Assembly (NCBI GenBank): GCA_051453625.1 | Contig: JBOZIK010000001.1 | Coordinates: 184,474,476-184,533,008 of the forward strand | From: Welwitschia mirabilis | Taxonomy: Eukaryota; Gnetophyta; Gnetopsida; Welwitschiales | Direction: 5' to 3' | Length of the DNA stretch: 58,533 bases | Part shown: one piece after another, positions 1 through 11,554 of the stretch | How the letters are laid out: the number at the start of each line of letters is the position of its first letter | How positions within the stretch are numbered: position 1 is the first letter of the stretch | Program-made: the position numbers and the translations under genes | The notes under the pieces: generated by a model | What the model was told of the DNA's origin: nothing | The model's input: only the letters and a program-made list of their open reading frames with translations | Databases searched by the model: none

Positions 1-1270
1 ATCCAGAATATCCAATGAAGTAATAACAACTCTCGATTTCCAAGCATCCTTTCCTAGTAACGACACCAATTTGTTACAGTGTGTATTTATGTAATGTTTT
101 ACTCTTTAATCTCAATCCTGTTAATTATAAATAAGATGCAAAATACAGCACGCTAGTATAGTCGAGATGAACTAAATGTCATAATTCCGTCAAAGACCAA
201 TGGTATGGACAATAAAGAGTTGATTTCATAAAAGAAATGTGTAACCTTAATCTATTGAATTAAATTGCAATGCATGGAAATAAAAGATGCTGATGCAAAC
301 TAATCCAAGAAAGTAAACAACAATGCACCTAATCTAATTAACCTCAATCTTAATAAAGGTTATGCTCATAATCTATGTAATTAAAGAAACTTGTCATGAA
401 TCTAGAATAACATAAACTATGAAGGATAAGTTCTTGCAATTATTAACAAAAAGGATAATTCATATTAAAAATATAAAGGGCATCTGTATCACAAAGTAGT
501 CATTCCTTAATGAAGGATACATAGCCCAACACCAAGGTAACGTCTCTCTGGATTACAAGATGGTTCTTTGGTCCCAAGATCTCCTGTCACAAGAATATTA
601 GGTACTGTCAAAGATGATTAGGAATAAAGGGGGAGACCTTTATTTATAGACAAAAAGGGAAAGGGAACTGACAGAAAAGCATAAGAGAAACTCTAGCTAA
701 CATGCAAGGGAAAGTCGCAAATAATATGCCACAACTCGGGAATACATTCTGTAAAACTATGGAAGAACGGTGTTGTTCTTCTGGTCATCTAGAGAAGGAG
801 ACAACAAGAATTGACAATGAGTTATCTACTTAGCTTCTAGTTTAACTGTCTATGAATTGCATGCGAAGTCCTGTCAACTAGTTCTGGAGATGTCATCCAC
901 TAAGGTCGTTTGGACAATGATGTGGATGATGATGTCTGGTAAGAAGATCTTCAGTTTAACTTCAATTTATTTGGAAATAAGTCTATGTATCACTCAATTA
1001 GGGTTATCATCCTACTTATCGTGTGAACGATAGAGGGGAAGATGGTCTTCTCTTTATCTTTTGTCAGTCTGATATCTTGTTGTTTGCAGGAATAATTACC
1101 TGAGAATACAATTTATCCATATCTACATGAAATGCTTGTGAATTATCTAATAAACTGCATGTTCTCATCTTGTGCTCCTAGATTCTCGATTGTCATAGGA
1201 ACTAGGCATTTATCTATCAGTTTATTTGCAAAATAACTCAAAATACCCTATCAAATACATCTAAGTTGGC
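1..1270. other. CpG-retaining intergenic DNA, no gene recognised
   Basis: No open frame of useful length and no recognised motif is seen here. The stretch stands out because it has a dozen or more CpG dinucleotides, against about one in the following 1.4 kb, and its base composition is more balanced. Around 640 it has a TATA-like tttatttata followed by a purine-rich run. It could be part of a younger LTR or a gene-flanking segment cut by the window edge. The identity is unknown. Confidence 0.4.
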
Positions 1271-1280
1271 ATTGGAACAA

Positions 1281-2709
1281 AGTATTTAATATTTTATTAT
1301 AATACCTTATCCATTACTTTCCTATATGAGGTAGGATCTATTTGCTTCCCTTTAAGATCCAACTTATATCTAGTACCTATAGGTTTTTTTTCTTTTTAAA
1401 TAATAAATAATAATGCTTTCTTTTCTAATGGATTATGGTAAATCTTTAGAGATATTTATATTTTCCAACATGTATTATCTCATTTTTTATGTAATTTCTA
1501 CATCCACATAATAGATTACAAGACTTTATATAAATCAAATTGTATAGCCAACTTATTAGTGAATTAATTTATTTCTAACATATCCAAATTCATAACTAGT
1601 AATTCATAAACATGAAAAGACAAAAATATTTCCTACACAAATAATTTTATAAGGATCAATCATTTAGAGTTATAAGGAGCTTTATGAAATATGACCTTAA
1701 TAAGATTTTATACTAGCATTGGGTAATTTAAATAAAAGGAAATTCAAATTAAAAAATAACTATTTTGTTCTTCAAGTAGTGCAAGGAACAATTAAGCATC
1801 TCCTATTCGAGCATTACACATTTTAAGTCATCATCAAGAAAGTACAATTTTTTTCATCACATAAATGAAATTTTATCACTCATGAATATATGTCAAGGGG
1901 AAATTTTAATCAAGTCTTATCAAACCATCTTATCTATGTCCTAGTGATATGTTTATAAGTATTGAAATTACCTTCCTTTTAATACATCAAGACATCTTAC
2001 CATGTAATAGGCATCTCATAAGATAAAGTAAGATAATGTGAAATGGATGAGTTTTAAAAGTTACTATTCTTTTCTTATTTCTACTAACTTTCCTATGGGT
2101 ATGTTTAGATTTTCTCCAATATCTCATGAAGGGTTATGTATTTTTTATTCCTAAGACTTATTCAGATCCATTAGTTAGGATAACATGGTTAATTGCATGC
2201 AATGAAATAATGCTAAATTCAGCCTTGTTATTATGAGTAATTAGAGGGATAATAAACTATTTTGAGGTAGTACTACTTTAAAGACTAATGTTAAAACTAT
2301 AGTAAGAGTAATATGAATTTGGTGTGAAGGTGAATAATTTTGTAAATCTTAATACTTTAAAAAGGATATTATTGTTGAATTTCTTGAAGAAGATGTAATT
2401 TAAAGGTTTAATGAATTTCTTAGATATAATAGAACCTTTGATTTGCTTCTTCTTTTAGCTTCTATGATTAAAAAAAATATACCAAAGAGGTTAAATTCTT
2501 GATAATGCAAATTTTGTGCATTTTAAAATGTTAGACCATGTTATTAAACATTATTACTTTGAATATTTATTATTGCAATGAAACCCTAGTAGTCCTTAAG
2601 CTAAACCATAGGTTTATGTCTTTTCCTTGAAGTGATTTTATACTTCTATCTTATTTTAATATAATATATTTAAATTATATTTATTTTTTAAAAAAAATAC
2701 TTGTTATAC
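1281..2709. repeat. Dispersed repeat R1, copy A
   Basis: This 1.4-kb stretch recurs in the same orientation at 22884-23369 plus 26037-27256. Shared landmarks run in the same order in both copies: ggtaggatctatttgctt, a central part with catgaa and tataaggaycaat, then ggtgtgaaggtgaataattt, and an end at aatacttgttatact. Copy A lacks about 130 bases that copy B has near 26815-26970. No coding motif, clear terminal repeat or primer-binding site was found, so the repeat class is undetermined. Confidence 0.75.
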
Positions 2710-5490
2710 TTCTAATCCACATTAGTTAAATGAAGGAAGGATAAAAGGGGGATTATAAATTTTAGGCCTATTTTCTAAAAATATTTATAGGGTCTCCCCC
2801 AAGAAATTTAAGGTAGGGTAATGGTTATCAAAATAAGGGAATTGATAAAAAGACGAAGGATAGAGGATAGGGATTAGAAGGTATGGATTTATGATTCTCT
2901 TAATAAGAGTAAGGATCCACTCTAAGCACACTAGGTTATTGAATAAAGTATGGAAGAATGTATATGCATTATAGTTGGAGATAATCCCTTATAGTTTTCT
3001 TAGGTTGAATATAATCTGCTACAAGTTTTTTAGATTAACTATAATCAACAAAGTTGCAAGAATTTCCTTTATTCTAAATGACAAAGTCCACTTAGAGTTA
3101 GAAGGTGTGTTATATAATTAATCAAAAAAATCATGTATCTAACTCATGTGAAGTTTCAAAGGAACCTCATAGCCAAAGAAGTTATAAAGAATAAGATAAT
3201 GCTTATGTAAGATTTAAATGTTAAAGTCATAGAAAGCCTAGTGACGTTGATTACATTTATTGATGGCACTTGTATTTTGACCTAAAACACTTTAAAAAAT
3301 AATGCATGTTACATTTATATCTATGCAAATTGATTTTATTTATGGATAAGAACAAATAATTAATTAAAAAATAAAGTGACAGAGTTTTTGGGTGAAATCA
3401 AAGCCTCTAAAAATCATGAGAAAAATAATTTATAAAAAGCTAAAACAAAAATTAGAAATCTAATCTAGCACACCTAGTACTAAAAAATAATTTGCTATAA
3501 AAAATTTAAAAATTTCAAAAAACAAAAATATAGGAAAAAGGATTACTTTATGTTTTTGTCATCTTCAATTTCTTTAATTTTCTCAAGTTTTGTTACTTCA
3601 TAATTTATTTTAAAGAATTAGAAATAAAAACTTACATAAACTAGTTATCCCTATAATTACAAAGATTGATATAATAGTAATACTTAGGTTAAAGCTAAAA
3701 AGTTTATGAGATCTTAAAAAAACTTGGAAAAATACACTAGTTTAAGTACCAATGAAGATAAATAGTTCTAAGCATTAAAGAGTATAAAAATTAAATGAAA
3801 TGTAAAAATATAAAAGAAAAAATAAAGCCAATTTAGGTATCATTAGAAATAGACTAGTACCAATCACTTGAAAATGCAAGAAAACAAAAAACACTAAAAT
3901 CTATGATGTATAAAAGGAAAAATATGTGCATGCCCACTCTAAAGCTATCATGTCATTATCCTTAATAATGTTTCCAAAATGTTGTTTAAGGTATAACCCA
4001 GTTAAGCTCGTCTTTTGTTAATGTTAAATGAATTTAAAATCTTCCTAATTGATACAAATATTATGTAGTCATGTCCAAATTTTACTAGTAATAATATAGA
4101 ACTTTCATTATAGAAAATTTATAGAATCATTCTTTCATAGGAATAAAGAAGATAGAAAAACAATAAACAAGGCACTTCTATTCTAGTAAGAGATTAAAAA
4201 TACTTCAAAGGAAATAATAAAATAAAATATTCAATATATAAGAACTTGAAATGAATGTAGCATTCAAGGACTACCTTGAATGCTTCGACAAATGAAAGAT
4301 CTCCATTTAAAGATATAGCATATTTTTTTCTCCTTAAATCCTAATTCTTTCAAGTTAAACATAACTTGAATCATGGTGATATTATCTTGTTTATCATATG
4401 AGGAGTGATGAGATTCTTTCATACCAAGAACCATCAAATAAAATCAAACTATGAAATAAAAATGTGAATTAAAAAAGTTTCACTCAAAAGCATAAATAAC
4501 TTGTTAACATTATAACTTCATACTAAGTATTAAAATTATGAATCAAACCACACCTAAAATCAAGTAGTAAAAGCTACTAATTTTATTAACAAAAAGGAAT
4601 CATGCAACATACCAATAAAGGAAATCTTAAGATAGTAAAAGAAAAATAAAGATAGCTTCAATGCTAGCCTATTCATAAAGGATAAAAAATAGAAAGGCAT
4701 GTTGGAAGTGTTTTTTTTTTCTAGGGATGAATGTCATTCTCCATCCAAAGATTTAATCTTACAAAGTGTAGAACTTGGCCCCTTTTATAGTGAAGGCTAG
4801 GATTGGAGTAGTTAAGATTCTTTATCTTTTTATATTAGGTGAAGTGCTTAGAATATTTTTCTTGTAGTGTGTTAAGAGTAGATTATTATGATGAACTTAA
4901 TACATGACCTTTAGAATAAGATTCCTCCATCAATCATTGCCACTACCACATGACATTAATGTCATAATCATTTTATGTAAGATTGGTTATTTTACAGATG
5001 GAGGTAATAGTAGATTTTAATGTAGTAACTCATTATGCTCATAGCTAGGATCTAATAGTTTCTTTATGTTGTAATCAAAATGTAAGTCTCACAGTCATAC
5101 TTCTAAAGAGACCAACACCACCATACAGGTAACCAACACCACTAAAATTTTATCAGATTAGATCCATTCTATAACATGTACTCTAGAATGTAGTTAAATA
5201 CATAAAGACATCATGTAAAAACACATAAGTTCATACATGCCACTTAAAAGGATAGAAGACATATTTTTATGATAAAACAATTAAATTAAAGTTTTTACTC
5301 ATGCTAAATTAGCTTGATAGACTTGAGATAAATGTTAATTTTTCCATTTTATCATAGGAACTAATGCCATATAAGATTTAATTAATTTTAAGCATCCAAT
5401 TTAACTTAAAAATTTGAACTTTTAATAATTAATCCTTATTTCAAGTTTTTTCATGATTGGTTACTAACGTATCTTAGTCATATGTCCTCT
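2710..5490. other. AT-rich intergenic DNA, nothing recognised
   Basis: This stretch is made of AT-rich, stop-dense sequence. No domain motif or repeat partner inside the window was recognised. A promoter-like segment near 4780 (cccttttatagtgaagg) may be part of an old LTR, but no partner LTR was found. Confidence 0.4.
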
Positions 5491-5499
5491 ACCAAAAAG

Positions 5500-7500
5500 C
5501 ATGTCAAGGCACCTTGTAAGGTAAGTTACCTATTTTACATCTAATCATATTATTGTACTCTATCTTCTACTACTCATATAGGTTAGTACCATGTATTACA
5601 CTCCTTTAATACTTAATATTAAGGCCTAACACTTCTTCAAACATGTCTAAGAATTTCCATAATTACTTTGTGTTTAACCTAGTAGTTCTTAATACAATTA
5701 TGATATCAACTATGAATGATTATAAATCTTATACTTTTAAGTCATCTTAATGCTTATCAATCCTCTAGATATTTTTGCATCGTAGATAAGACTCTTCAAT
5801 CCTTCCATTTCTATTATGAATAAAAACAATAATAATAAGTTCTCCTTCATTACACTATAGTGTTTTTTAAAACATCGCTTATTTTAATTAGTAAAGAATA
5901 ATTTCTTCCAAAGGAACAAGACATTATTTTTCTAATCTAATATCATGAAATTCTCATACACTATAAAAATACTATAAATATGTTTAATCAAATGTATCAA
6001 ATGCTTTACTAATATCTAACTTAATAAAAATGAATGAATCATCTTGATGCACTATAGAATGTATGATTTTATGTATGAGAATTCCTTAATCAATAATGCT
6101 CCTTCCCTTAATTGATCCTATATAATATGAACCAATCATAGCATTTAACACCTTAGCTATTATATTTAAAAGGATTTGGAAAGTTTTTATGTATTATTAT
6201 ATGTAAAATCATCATTCTATACTCTTTAGGTGCAATTGCTATTGCAATGTTTGAAATGAGGGTAACTAAAGTACAATTGATGCTCGTAGAAGTATTATTT
6301 ATTTATCAAAACTTAAAAAATCCATCAACAACATTCTTATTCATAGTATACTGAGAATTCTTAAAGAACTTTATTAGGAGATAATCTTCCTTTAGATTTT
6401 TACTAATTGTCATTCAAAAATCTATAGCTTTAATTTTATCCCTAGTTAAAAATATATTAAGCAATTAAATTCTTACCCTTAACAATCTTTACTATATAAT
6501 ATTTGATAATATTTTGATTTCTTGCAAATTCAAATATTTTTTTCTACTTAAAATACCCTTGTAAAAAGACAAAGACTCATATTTTATTCAATCTTGATCA
6601 TAAATTTATTCATCATTTAATTTTTGTCTTTATATTTCGGTTTTAAAATTATTGATATACACATAAGTATGAAAAAAGTCAAGTTCTTTCATCTCTTCTT
6701 TTACCGATTGCACATTTGAACATTGATACAATTAAAGCACTTCCATTTTTTTAGAGTGTAAATATTTTTTCAAAGATATCCTGTCTTCACATTTCAATTT
6801 ATTAGGATACTTTCTCATCATCCTAGTTTGAATGGCATCAATTTTAGTTATGCAATATTATTTCCTTTACTTTCAATTAGTAAAATCCAACTTATACAAC
6901 TTCTTAGAACTTTATTTTTAGCTTTTTTAGTTTTAACTAAACATTTTATTAAATATTAGCTTTAATTGGCACATTCTACGTGATCTTAATATACTTTCTA
7001 CTTCTTGATATTAGAACCATTTTGATTTCCATTTAAATCTTCTAGCACTTATTTTGTTCATACATACCTCTTCTAATAGTGGCTAGAAGTCTAAACCAAG
7101 TTTTATAAAAGTTTTAATTATCATTTTAGAATAATTAATACATTAAAAATTTGACATAATAATTATATCAAACCTACATAATACTTTTCATTCTCTCTTT
7201 TTATTATTCATTCATATAAATTTGTTATTAATCGGAGGAATGTCCAGTAAATCTCAACTCTACTTCTTTCTTTAAAGTTCATGTTAAAGCATTATAATCC
7301 CTAATTATTATAAATGGAATATTAACATTATGTAGCATCACTAGTAATCCTACTAAAACTATTCTTTTTCTTTAAGCTATAGGGGATTATATATAGCTAC
7401 TATATCTATTACTACTCATCCTTAATTCTCACAAAACTTGATTATTATGAAGACCAAATAAAATTAATATTCTATCTACTCTTTTACATAATTCAAATAT
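5500..7500 (-). pseudogene. Decayed L1-type LINE (endonuclease plus reverse transcriptase)
   Basis: On the minus strand, fragments of a plant L1 open reading frame appear in the expected order. At 7282-7320 the peptide IPFIIIRDYNALT resembles the L1 endonuclease signature PWxxxGDFNxxx. At 5990-6057 the peptide FIKLDISKAFDTFD matches reverse transcriptase motif A (the KxDxxKAFDxxxW pattern), with its aspartates kept. Further downstream, about 5600-5880, a scrambled stretch matches the part of RT from the PLSPxLF block towards the ADD block, where the catalytic motif has been lost. Many stops and frameshifts interrupt the frame, so it is not functional. Boundaries are approximate, and no poly(A) tail or target duplication was located. 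Confidence 0.65.
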
Positions 7501-7892
7501 CTCCTTATAAACCTTGAATACTAGAAGTAATGAATCCAACTATAGGAAATAAGTAGTGAATAAGGATAACGCTTTTAATTTTATTGTTTATTATATCCTA
7601 AGGCATATTATGTCTATTCCATAAAATTAATTAAAGTTTATCATATAATATTAATGTAAGAAGTTGTAAATGCCCTTCACATTTCTACTTAGGAGCTTTA
7701 TTATTTCATGAAGAATGAGACTCCTCTAGGTTCAAATCTTAGTTATTTTCTTATGTCTTATTAGAATTCAAGTAATCCTTCTTTTTTAATTATGGTTCAT
7801 TCCTAAAATTATTTTGAAACATTTATCCTAGATTGAGTTAATATCTCTTAATTAGTTAATTTTTAAAAATTCAAAAAATATCTTCCTTTTTA

Positions 7893-8152
7893 TGTAGGGT
7901 TTGAACACCCTGAGATGCAGATCAATCTAAAGGAACCAAAAAATTTTAGGGAAATTAAATAATAATCATTAATAGTAGCTTCTAGATTTTATTAAAAGTG
8001 AATGAATATATACTAAATATAATGAGAGAAATTAGAAGAATTGAAATATAGATAGCAATGGATAAGAAGAATGAGAAAGAGAATAGGAGAGGGACAAGGA
8101 AGATATGAGGGAATGGTTATAACCACTCCTATAAAAATCAAATATTTCTATA
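7893..8152 (-). repeat. 3' LTR of the gag-only Copia element
   Basis: This LTR begins on the plus strand with TGTAGGGTTTGAA and matches 11289-11549 along its length. Shared landmarks include tactaaatataatragagaaatta, catagatagcaat, gatatgaggg and aaatcaaatatttct. The right boundary next to the internal region is approximate. Confidence 0.75.
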
Positions 8153-8282
8153 ACCCTTCATTGATGTGAAATTTAACATTACAACTAATAAGAAATGGTT
8201 GGAACAAGCCTCCAACCTAGCTTAACTAACTAGGAACATTTACTTAGAATAAAATGAAATAACTTGAGACAAAGTGGAATAG

Positions 8283-8931
8283 NNNNNNNNNNNNNNNNNN
8301 NNNNNNNNNNNNNNNNNNNNNNNNNNNNNNNNNNNNNNNNNNNNNNNNNNNNNNNNNNNNNNNNNNNNNNNNNNNNNNNNNNNNNNNNNNNNNNNNNNNN
8401 NNNNNNNNNNNNNNNNNNNNNNNNNNNNNNNNNNNNNNNNNNNNNNNNNNNNNNNNNNNNNNNNNNNNNNNNNNNNNNNNNNNNNNNNNNNNNNNNNNNN
8501 NNNNNNNNNNNNNNNNNNNNNNNNNNNNNNNNNNNNNNNNNNNNNNNNNNNNNNNNNNNNNNNNNNNNNNNNNNNNNNNNNNNNNNNNNNNNNNNNNNNN
8601 NNNNNNNNNNNNNNNNNNNNNNNNNNNNNNNNNNNNNNNNNNNNNNNNNNNNNNNNNNNNNNNNNNNNNNNNNNNNNNNNNNNNNNNNNNNNNNNNNNNN
8701 NNNNNNNNNNNNNNNNNNNNNNNNNNNNNNNNNNNNNNNNNNNNNNNNNNNNNNNNNNNNNNNNNNNNNNNNNNNNNNNNNNNNNNNNNNNNNNNNNNNN
8801 NNNNNNNNNNNNNNNNNNNNNNNNNNNNNNNNNNNNNNNNNNNNNNNNNNNNNNNNNNNNNNNNNNNNNNNNNNNNNNNNNNNNNNNNNNNNNNNNNNNN
8901 NNNNNNNNNNNNNNNNNNNNNNNNNNNNNNN
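8283..8931. other. Assembly gap (649 N)
   Basis: An unsequenced run lies inside the gag-only element. Its right edge falls inside a 42-bp tandem repeat, so repeat collapse probably caused it. Open frames reported across it carry no information. Confidence 0.95.
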
Positions 8932-9015
8932 AAAATAGTTAATTTATTTATGTCCAATTCTCTTTTCTTAATCAAAATAGTTATTTTTTTTATGCCTAAT
9001 TCTTTTGCAATAGTA
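8932..9015 (-). repeat. Two 42-bp tandem units encoding CCHC-like zinc knuckles
   Basis: Units at 8932-8973 and 8974-9015 are direct repeats of 42 bases (14 codons), exactly the length of a CX2CX4HX4C knuckle. On the minus strand the right unit reads CYYCKRIRHKKNNY, a knuckle with its last Cys changed to Tyr (TGT to TAT type). The left unit reads as a more decayed copy with KRIGHK. More units may lie in the adjoining gap. Confidence 0.6.
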
Positions 9016-9039
9016 ACATGACCTATTCTTGTTGCTTTT

Positions 9040-9470
9040 TTATTTACCTTTTCTACTTATTAATGATTTAGCTATTATTTCTTTATGTTCCATTTTTCCA
9101 AAATCTTTAAAAAATGTGAAGATGATGGTTTCATGTGAAAATGGAACCTTCTTCAAAATAAAGACAATGTAATCAAACTTAAATGAAAGACTATTAAGTA
9201 AGATGGATTTGGCATCATCATCATCCACTTTAGCATTGATTGAAGAAAGTTGATAAAAGTAGTTGATATGTTCATCCATGCCTTTACCTTCATCCATCTT
9301 TAACTTTAAGCCATAAAGTTGATTCTTCAATATTTTCTTAGCTTTTTGACCACTTGAACCAAATAAATTATTCAACTCTTCCTAGTTTACCTTTTAAGAC
9401 TTGGTCAAATTAATATAGTATAATTAATTATCTTCAATGGTATTATACCATTTACAACGTGTCATACGTC
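9040..9470 (-). pseudogene. Copia gag (UBN2-type) fragment
   Basis: An open stretch of 111 codons (9040-9375, minus) has the layout of the gag polypeptide of Copia elements. It carries LFGSSGQKAKKILKNQL, then the LKLKMDEGKGMDEHI block (the family's LKMxEGxSVxEHI), then a DDDDAKSILLNSL block (the family's DEDxAxxLLxSLP). Weaker homology continues to about 9470, where EELNNLF matches the WEELxxLF part. The ATG at its start is internal to the domain and is not a true start. The zinc knuckles downstream at 8932-9015 belong to the same reading sense. The protein would coat element RNA. It is truncated, with stops upstream. Confidence 0.8.
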
Positions 9471-9917
9471 TTTCTAAATTAAGATTAGTTGCACCTTGAT
9501 TTTCCAAGAATGAAAAATTTTACTATTATATTTTTCAATATACTTTCCTATTATTTTCATTTTCTCTTTTTCTCTTAAATTATCTCACTGAGTAAAGCGA
9601 GGTGGGAGTTGAAAAATTTTCACCTTTTTAACCTTAGAATTTAAGGTTTAAGATTTAATCACCTTGAAAGAGTAATACATATGTACCATCCTCTATCTTG
9701 ACTTTTGTCTCATTCACTAATAATTAAATACTTCCTAACACTTCACTCAAAAATAATTTTATTAAAAAAGCTAAAAAGGTTAAGGGTAAAATTCCTTAAA
9801 ATATTTTATAAATTTGAAAAAAATTCAAACTTTTAAAAACTATTCCTCTAACTTAATACATCATAAAACATTCAAAGTAAAAATAAAACTAGAATAAGAA
9901 CAATGAGAACAAGGACT

Positions 9918-10280
9918 AAACTCAACAGAATCATATGAATGTAGCAACAAATTCAGCAATTGTTGCATGCAGTGGGGACTTATGGATGCTTANNNNNNNN
10001 NNNNNNNNNNNNNNNNNNNNNNNNNNNNNNNNNNNNNNNNNNNNNNNNNNNNNNNNNNNNNNNNNNNNNNNNNNNNNNNNNNNNNNNNNNNNCCCTAAAC
10101 AATGTGGGACTAAAAAGCAGGAAAATAACAACATATGCCAAATAGCAAAATAAAAATAAAATTGTGGCGGTAATATTATTCTGCATCAGATTTATTCCAC
10201 ATCATAAACTCAACAGAATCATATGAATGTAGCAACAAATTTAGCAATTGTTGCATGCAGTGAGGAATTGTGGATGCTTA
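9918..10280. repeat. Pair of 75-bp direct repeats inside the gag-only element
   Basis: The segments 9918-9992 and 10206-10280 are near-identical. Both contain aactcaacagaatcatatg and end at tggatgctta. They lie 288 bases apart. The first is cut by a 100-N gap at 9993-10092, so the duplicated unit is probably longer than 75 bases. Between them, a segment starting ccctaaacaatgtgggac resembles the edge of a plant LTR, but this is not proven. Confidence 0.7.
9993..10092. other. Assembly gap (100 N)
   Basis: The size is exactly 100, which suggests a placeholder of unknown length. It lies at the edge of a direct repeat. Confidence 0.9.
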
Positions 10281-11274
10281 GTGATAACAAAGTAGGGAAG
10301 AATAAGGCATATTATTCATTGTTTAATCTGGCCTCAGTACAAATCCTAGCTACTTCAAACTCATATATTTGTGTGCCTATAAAAGAATCCTTAATAAGTG
10401 TAGCTAAAAACTATAGAATCAACAATTCTAGAAAATAATTTGAAATGTCTATGTGTTACACCTAGTTTTGCTTAGCCTAAATGTGCTGTAACTATGGTTA
10501 GGGACTAACTCTCCTTATATGCTTTCACTAGTACCTTCCTCTTCGTTCTCATTTATTAAGCCAACTACTATGAGTCCTGATGCCATTTTTTATTACTACC
10601 TATGCCTTTATCTATGTGTTTCCTCCTGAAACTCTAAAGAGAAAACTATCAAAGTTGAAAGAGGCCATGGTTAAGTGCAGAACGCTCATAGTATTAACCA
10701 AGTTCTAATCATTATGGTCAATTTTTTATCACTTATAAGATATTTAGGGGTTGATTTTTATTCTACAAGTAATAAGATGAGAAGAGGATGAACGGTTGGC
10801 ACTATTATGGAGGATCTAAGCCTCACGCATAAAAATGAAGTCTTGATCGGGAAAATAAGCAAGGACATTAGCTAATTACATGGACATTGAGATAGTAGAG
10901 TACTAGAGCTTAAGAGGGATATGGATGATAGTGTTGGGCACTCTTAATAGTGGAAGAGTACTCAGATCCAACATACGTGAAGTGCATTATAAGAGTGCCT
11001 TTAAGAGCTTTATTTTGTGTAGAGATGCATAAAAACATAGATGCACAAAATGCCTTCAAAAGGATAAAATATGTGCAGAGTAAAGCTTTTGTAGATGTCT
11101 GAGTGAAAAGCAATATAAAAATCTAAAATATTGAAACAACTTTCTTACAATCGTAGATGAAAGTTCTTTAGAATTTCCAAAGTTTGAAGGAAATTACATC
11201 ATTTTCATATCTACTTGCAAGTGCAAAATAAACAAGCAACACAAAGTTGAACTAATCAGATAATGATGGGACTA

Positions 11275-11287
11275 GCTCTGATATCAA
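11275..11287 (-). promoter_or_regulatory. Primer-binding site of the gag-only Copia element
   Basis: On the minus strand this reads TTGATATCAGAGC, one base different from the initiator-methionine tRNA complement (TTGGTATCAGAGC) used by plant Copia elements. It sits one base inside the 5' LTR end at 11289. Confidence 0.75.
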
Positions 11288-11288
11288 T

Positions 11289-11549
11289 TGTAGGGTTTGA
11301 AAACCCTAAAATGCAAATCAGGCTCAAAGGAATCAAAAATTCTAGGGAGCTTAAATAATAATAATTAAAAGAAACTCCCAGGTTTTATTCATAGAAAATG
11401 AATACATACTAAATATAATAAGAGAAATTAGGATAACTGAAACATAGATAGCAATAGATAAGATGAATTAGAGAGATAATAAGAGACGGATGAGCAAGAT
11501 ATGAGGGAGTGGTTACAATCACTCCAATAAAAATCAAATATTTCTAACA
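11289..11549 (-). repeat. 5' LTR of the gag-only Copia element
   Basis: On the plus strand it runs from TG (11289) to CA (11549). It matches the LTR at 7893 with scattered substitutions, and TTTTA follows at once on its right side. Confidence 0.78.
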
Positions 11550-11554
11550 TTTTA

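Larger units (their letters stand above)
7888..11554 (-). mobile_element. Gag-only Copia-like LTR element with TTTTA target duplication
   Basis: Two direct repeats of about 260 bp (7893-8152 and 11289-11549) flank an internal region that reads on the minus strand. A primer-binding site lies at 11275-11287. The five bases TTTTA lie immediately outside both ends (7888-7892 and 11550-11554), as expected for an integrase-made 5-bp duplication. The internal region holds a Copia-type gag (9040-9470) and zinc-knuckle repeats, but no protease, integrase or RT. The internal gap (649 N) is too short to hide a full pol. This is the layout of the non-autonomous TR-GAG class. The element is about 3.7 kb, including 749 N. 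Confidence 0.75.

Noticed and set aside
5697-5712. atgatatcaact as a primer-binding site
   Set aside because: It lies within the LINE relic, with no LTR beside it.
8244-8975. Open frames spanning the N run at 8283-8931 (both strands)
   Set aside because: They are artefacts of unknown bases; the same applies to frames across 9993, 22969, 41945, 42443, 44927 and 47666.
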